A stretch of DNA of 7,306 nt from Marinosulfonomonas sp. (lineage in GTDB: Bacteria; Pseudomonadota; Alphaproteobacteria; Rhodobacterales; Rhodobacteraceae), in the NCBI GenBank assembly GCA_015494385.1, contig WGBJ01000261.1, forward strand, positions 1-7,306. Direction: 5' to 3'. Below are positions 5,531 to 7,306 of the stretch, in pieces. The notes beneath the pieces are model-generated. The model did not search any database and was not told where the DNA came from. It saw nothing but the letters and a program-made list of their open reading frames with translations. The number at the start of each line of letters is the position of its first letter. Positions within the stretch are counted from its first letter, which is position 1. The translations under genes were made by a program, and so were the position numbers.

Positions 5531-5545
5531 GGGGGGGTAAAAAAA
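5531..5545 (+). repeat. Adjacent homopolymers G7-T-A7 at a start codon
   Basis: Seven G (5531-5537), one T, then seven A (5539-5545), the last A being the first base of the ATG of the ribbon-helix-helix gene. The G run replaces a normal SD. Length change by slippage would alter SD spacing but not the reading frame, since both runs are upstream of the coding sequence. Confidence 0.6.
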
Positions 5546-5826
5546 TGTGCGAGATTTTTGCAGGGCAAGATCCGGATGATTACGAACCGGTCACACGGCG
5601 GTTGCGCCTGAACGGACAAAGCACCAGCATCCGGCTGGAGAAAACCTTCTGGAATATGGTCGATGATATCGCGGCCAGCGAAGGGGTGACGACCCCGCAA
5701 TTCCTGTCCGCCCTTCATTCCGAAGTGCTGGAGCTCAGGGGCGAGGCCCCCAATTTCACCTCGCTTTTGCGCTGTGCCTGCCTAAAGCACCAGCACCGCG
5801 AACTGACCGGCATTGCCGCTGAATAA
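5545..5826 (+). CDS. Ribbon-helix-helix domain protein (RHH_4 type)
   Basis: A 93-residue protein of the RHH_4 type (PF13467), likely a DNA-binding or regulatory protein. The core is the ribbon TSIRLE (27-32), helix TFWNMVDDIAASEG (34-47) and helix TPQFLSALHSEVLE (50-63). Family-like ends are MCEIFAGQDP at the start and SLLRCACL (73-80) after the core; Cys2, Cys77 and Cys79 are the only cysteines. The ATG at 5545 is chosen because it gives the MC-x-IFAGQ start. An in-frame TTG at 5500 has a good AGGAG (5490-5494) 5 bases upstream and would add 15 residues, so it is a real alternative. The chosen start has only a poly-G SD. DNA target unknown; TTGCAACAG motifs on both sides of the gene are candidates. 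Confidence 0.82.
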   Translation: MCEIFAGQDPDDYEPVTRRLRLNGQSTSIRLEKTFWNMVDDIAASEGVTTPQFLSALHSEVLELRGEAPNFTSLLRCACLKHQHRELTGIAAE

Positions 5827-5830
5827 TCCT

Positions 5831-5848
5831 GTAGTATTCCGCTACTAC
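5831..5848. repeat. Inverted repeat GTAGTA-N6-TACTAC
   Basis: GTAGTA (5831-5836) and TACTAC (5843-5848) are perfect inverted repeats around TTCCGC, starting 4 bases after the ribbon-helix-helix stop. No T-run follows. It may be a weak transcript-end hairpin or an operator for gloA. Confidence 0.4.
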
Positions 5849-5909
5849 CCACGCCATTTCCCGCTCTGCTAGGGTGTTTTGCAACAGACAGCAAAGGCAG
5901 GGGAAAAAT

Positions 5910-6305
5910 ATGGCCAAAGCAATCCATTCCATGATCCGCGTGCTGAACGAGGCGCGATCGGTCGATTTCTACAAACAGGCCTTTGGTCTGGAGATTGCGG
6001 ACCGGCTGGATTTCGACAGTTTCACACTGGTCTATCTGCGCAATCAGGACGCGGATTTCGAGCTGGAGCTGACCGTGAACAAGGACCGTTCCGAACCTTA
6101 CGATCTGGGCGACGGATACGGGCATATTGCCTTTGTGGTCGATGATCTGGACGCCGAACACGCCCGTTTTCAATCCGCAGGGCTGGAGCCGCGCAAGATT
6201 GTCGAATTCGAACGCGACGGGGCGCTGTTGGCGCGGTTTTTCTTTGTCGCTGACCCGGATGGATACCAGATCGAAGTGCTGCAACGGCACGGGCGCTACA
6301 AATAA
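5910..6305 (+). CDS. gloA: Lactoylglutathione lyase (glyoxalase I)
   Basis: A 131-residue VOC-fold enzyme that converts the glutathione hemithioacetal of methylglyoxal to S-lactoylglutathione, the first step of the cytoplasmic glyoxalase detoxification pathway. All four metal ligands of the E. coli-type Ni enzyme are present by alignment: His6 (AIHSMIRV), Glu53 (FELELT), His72 (YGHIAF) and Glu122 (DPDGYQIEVLQ). Also typical are SVDFYKQAFGLE (17-28) and the C-terminal ADPDGYQIE. Length is close to E. coli GloA (135). An AGGGGA SD (5899-5904) ends 5 bases before the ATG. The next gene begins 24 bases after its stop, so the two are probably co-transcribed. The partner enzyme gloB is not in the window. 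Confidence 0.93.
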   Translation: MAKAIHSMIRVLNEARSVDFYKQAFGLEIADRLDFDSFTLVYLRNQDADFELELTVNKDRSEPYDLGDGYGHIAFVVDDLDAEHARFQSAGLEPRKIVEFERDGALLARFFFVADPDGYQIEVLQRHGRYK

Positions 6306-6329
6306 TTTACCAAAGGGAGGAGAAAACCA

Positions 6330-6644
6330 ATGCTCTATAGAATTGATTTTACAGTGGAATATGATGCGGACATGGGCCAGCAGGGGCTGTTTACCATCTG
6401 GGCCGAAGAAGCAGACGCCGCGCTGGGCGCCAAAGAGGCCGGCGTGGTGGTGGACCTGTGGAAAGTGGTTGGCGAACGCAAGGTTCTGGCAATTGTCGAT
6501 GTGGAAACGCCCGACATGCTGGACCAGATCATGTTCGATCTGCCGATCATGCAGAAGATGGGGCAACATGTGCAGGCCGATGTGAAATCCCTGCGCCGGT
6601 ACGAGGATTTTGCCGCTGATGTTAAGGAACGTCTGGGTCGCTAG
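6330..6644 (+). CDS. Muconolactone delta-isomerase-like (CatC-like) protein
   Basis: A 104-residue protein resembling the muconolactone isomerase domain (PF02426), a small alpha+beta ferredoxin-like fold. In the beta-ketoadipate pathway CatC isomerises muconolactone, but no catA, catB or other catabolic gene is nearby, so the substrate here is unknown. Visible family features are MLYRIDFTV (1-9), WAEEADAALGAKEAGVVVDLW (24-44), VLAIVDVETPDMLDQIMFDLP (52-72) and the HVQADVK stretch (79-85). Recalled against Pseudomonas CatC without gaps, the proposed catalytic Glu27 is kept (E26-E27). The chain is about ten residues longer than CatC at the C-terminus (RRYEDFAADVKERLGR). A strong SD, GGAGGAG (6316-6322), lies 7 bases upstream, 24 bases after gloA. 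Confidence 0.8.
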   Translation: MLYRIDFTVEYDADMGQQGLFTIWAEEADAALGAKEAGVVVDLWKVVGERKVLAIVDVETPDMLDQIMFDLPIMQKMGQHVQADVKSLRRYEDFAADVKERLGR

Positions 6645-6711
6645 CTTTCTTTGCACAGGATTTTATGCTTAACTTGTGGCGATGGGGAGATGACTAAATC
6701 GGGAGGGTGTC
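6645..6711. other. Short intergenic gap before the YARHG gene
   Basis: This 67-bp gap has no recognisable terminator. TTGCAC (6651-6656) and TATGCT (6664-6669) look promoter-like, but they are only 7 bases apart and cannot act together. The GGGAGGG at 6701-6707 is the SD of the next gene. Confidence 0.4.
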
Positions 6712-7287
6712 ATGCGCCTTGTTTTAACCATCGCCACACTGATTTCCATATACACACCGGCGGCAGCCTTTAGCCCGTGTGATGACCTTTGGTTCACCCG
6801 CAATCTGCTGTTTGCCCGCAACGGATATTGTTTTGCCTCACCCTTGGGGCAGGCGGTGTTCGGAAACGCAGGCTGTTTTACCAGCGACCCCGGGCTGGAT
6901 GCTCAGGAACGCGATGTTCTGGCCGACGTTCGGGACCGCGAAAAGGCGTTGGAGTGTCATGTGGACAATCAGCGCAAACATCTGGATGTCGATCTGATCG
7001 AGCAACGCAAACAAATGCTGGACCTGCCCTATGCGACCGAATTTGAATCCGCCTGCGTTGGTTGGCTGGGGCCAGCCCTGCCGATCCACAACACCAGCCA
7101 TGTGGATTCCCATGTGATCGGACATCTGCAAAAAGGCGACCAGATTGATTTCTTCCACGAAGAACTGGTGGACGAAGCTGGAAATGACTGGTTTTTCATC
7201 ACCCAAAGACGAAACAACAGGGTCGTCGGGGTTGGCTGGGTTTTCTTCGGCGATGATCTGGATAAATGCGAGATGTTTGCGGGCTGA
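6712..7287 (+). CDS. Exported YARHG / DUF4453-type protein with SH3-like C-terminus
   Basis: A 191-residue secreted protein, apparently of the DUF4453 type found in Rhodobacterales. A signal peptide (LVLTIATLISIY, then TPAAA) is probably cleaved after residue 19. Directly after it comes a YARHG-like domain: CDDLWFTRNLLFARNGYCF (23-41) and GNAGCF (51-56). A charged helical linker (64-104) follows. The C-terminal part (118-182) reads like a bacterial SH3 domain: LPIHNTSHVDSHVIGHL (123-139), KGDQIDF (141-147), DWFFI (159-163) and VGVGWVFF (172-179). Six cysteines (23, 40, 55, 82, 115, 186) suit a periplasmic or surface protein. The ATG follows GGGAGGG (6701-6707). Function unknown; cell-wall or envelope binding is inferred from the SH3-like part. 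Confidence 0.82.
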   Translation: MRLVLTIATLISIYTPAAAFSPCDDLWFTRNLLFARNGYCFASPLGQAVFGNAGCFTSDPGLDAQERDVLADVRDREKALECHVDNQRKHLDVDLIEQRKQMLDLPYATEFESACVGWLGPALPIHNTSHVDSHVIGHLQKGDQIDFFHEELVDEAGNDWFFITQRRNNRVVGVGWVFFGDDLDKCEMFAG

Positions 7288-7306
7288 CCCTAGGTCACAT
7301 ACTCAT
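7288..7306. other. Window end, no assignable feature
   Basis: Nineteen bases after the last stop. On the minus strand a TAG (7292-7290) or TGA (7297-7295) could end a convergent gene from beyond the window, but there is too little sequence to tell. Confidence 0.3.

Noticed and set aside
5035..5826. A possible 263-codon fusion of a longer N-terminus to the ribbon-helix-helix protein
   Set aside because: The upstream part is an out-of-frame reading of the PAP2 gene. The family start MC-x-IFAGQ is at 5545.
5715..6656. A 313-codon open frame on the minus strand
   Set aside because: It runs antisense across the ribbon-helix-helix, gloA and CatC-like genes, all of which have family motifs and SDs. 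The product has no recognisable domain.
7290..7306. End of a convergent minus-strand gene
   Set aside because: Only four or five codons are visible, with two possible stop frames and no recognisable C-terminus.

Overview
The window looks like a chromosomal housekeeping stretch from an alphaproteobacterium of the Rhodobacterales (Roseobacter/Rhodobacteraceae type). Three things point there: a COQ9-family gene divergent from rpsU, a DUF1013/TrcR cell-cycle regulator, and a Rhodobacterales-type YARHG/DUF4453 secreted protein. Base composition is moderately high in GC, codon use looks even across the genes, and I see no transposase, integrase, tRNA, rRNA, CRISPR array or phage gene. Most genes have a clear Shine-Dalgarno (SD) sequence.

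Left part (1-2302). The first 14 bases are the start of rpsU (ribosomal protein S21), reading leftwards out of the window. Divergent from it is a two-gene operon: a COQ9-family ubiquinone-biosynthesis protein, then a zinc-independent NAD(P)H:quinone oxidoreductase of the PIG3 type, joined by an ATGA stop/start overlap. A SpoIIAA-like (STAS/SEC14-type) small protein follows. It converges on a secreted ribonuclease T2 gene, and the two share a CTAG whose two strands supply both stop codons.

Middle part (2299-4757). The RNase T2 gene (minus strand) has a good sigma-70-type promoter and is divergent from trcR (DUF1013), which has two helix-turn-helix-like segments and an acidic tail. trcR ends in a strong intrinsic terminator. 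Next is a MerR-family regulator with a CadR/PbrR-like cysteine set; a dyad of the CTATAG-N3-CTATAG type lies just upstream of its start. merR converges, again with a 4-base stop-codon overlap, on an EVE-domain (UPF0310-type) gene.

Right part (4758-7306). A 201-bp divergent region holds a TGTCA-N5-TGACA dyad and a leader that could hide the ribosome-binding site of an exported PAP2 phosphatase. A small ribbon-helix-helix protein follows, flanked by TTGCAACAG motifs, one of them within a perfect 14-bp palindrome. Then come a glyoxalase I gene (gloA) closely followed by a muconolactone-isomerase-like gene, and finally an exported YARHG protein with an SH3-like C-terminus.

The genes do not form one pathway. 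The coherent pieces are the quinone pair (coq9 and quinone reductase) and the gloA/CatC-like pair. I found no convincing new multi-gene system. The most useful leads are regulatory sites (merR operator, PAP2 leader, motifs around the ribbon-helix-helix gene) and two active-site substitutions (RNase T2 Glu to Gln, PAP2 Asp to Gln).
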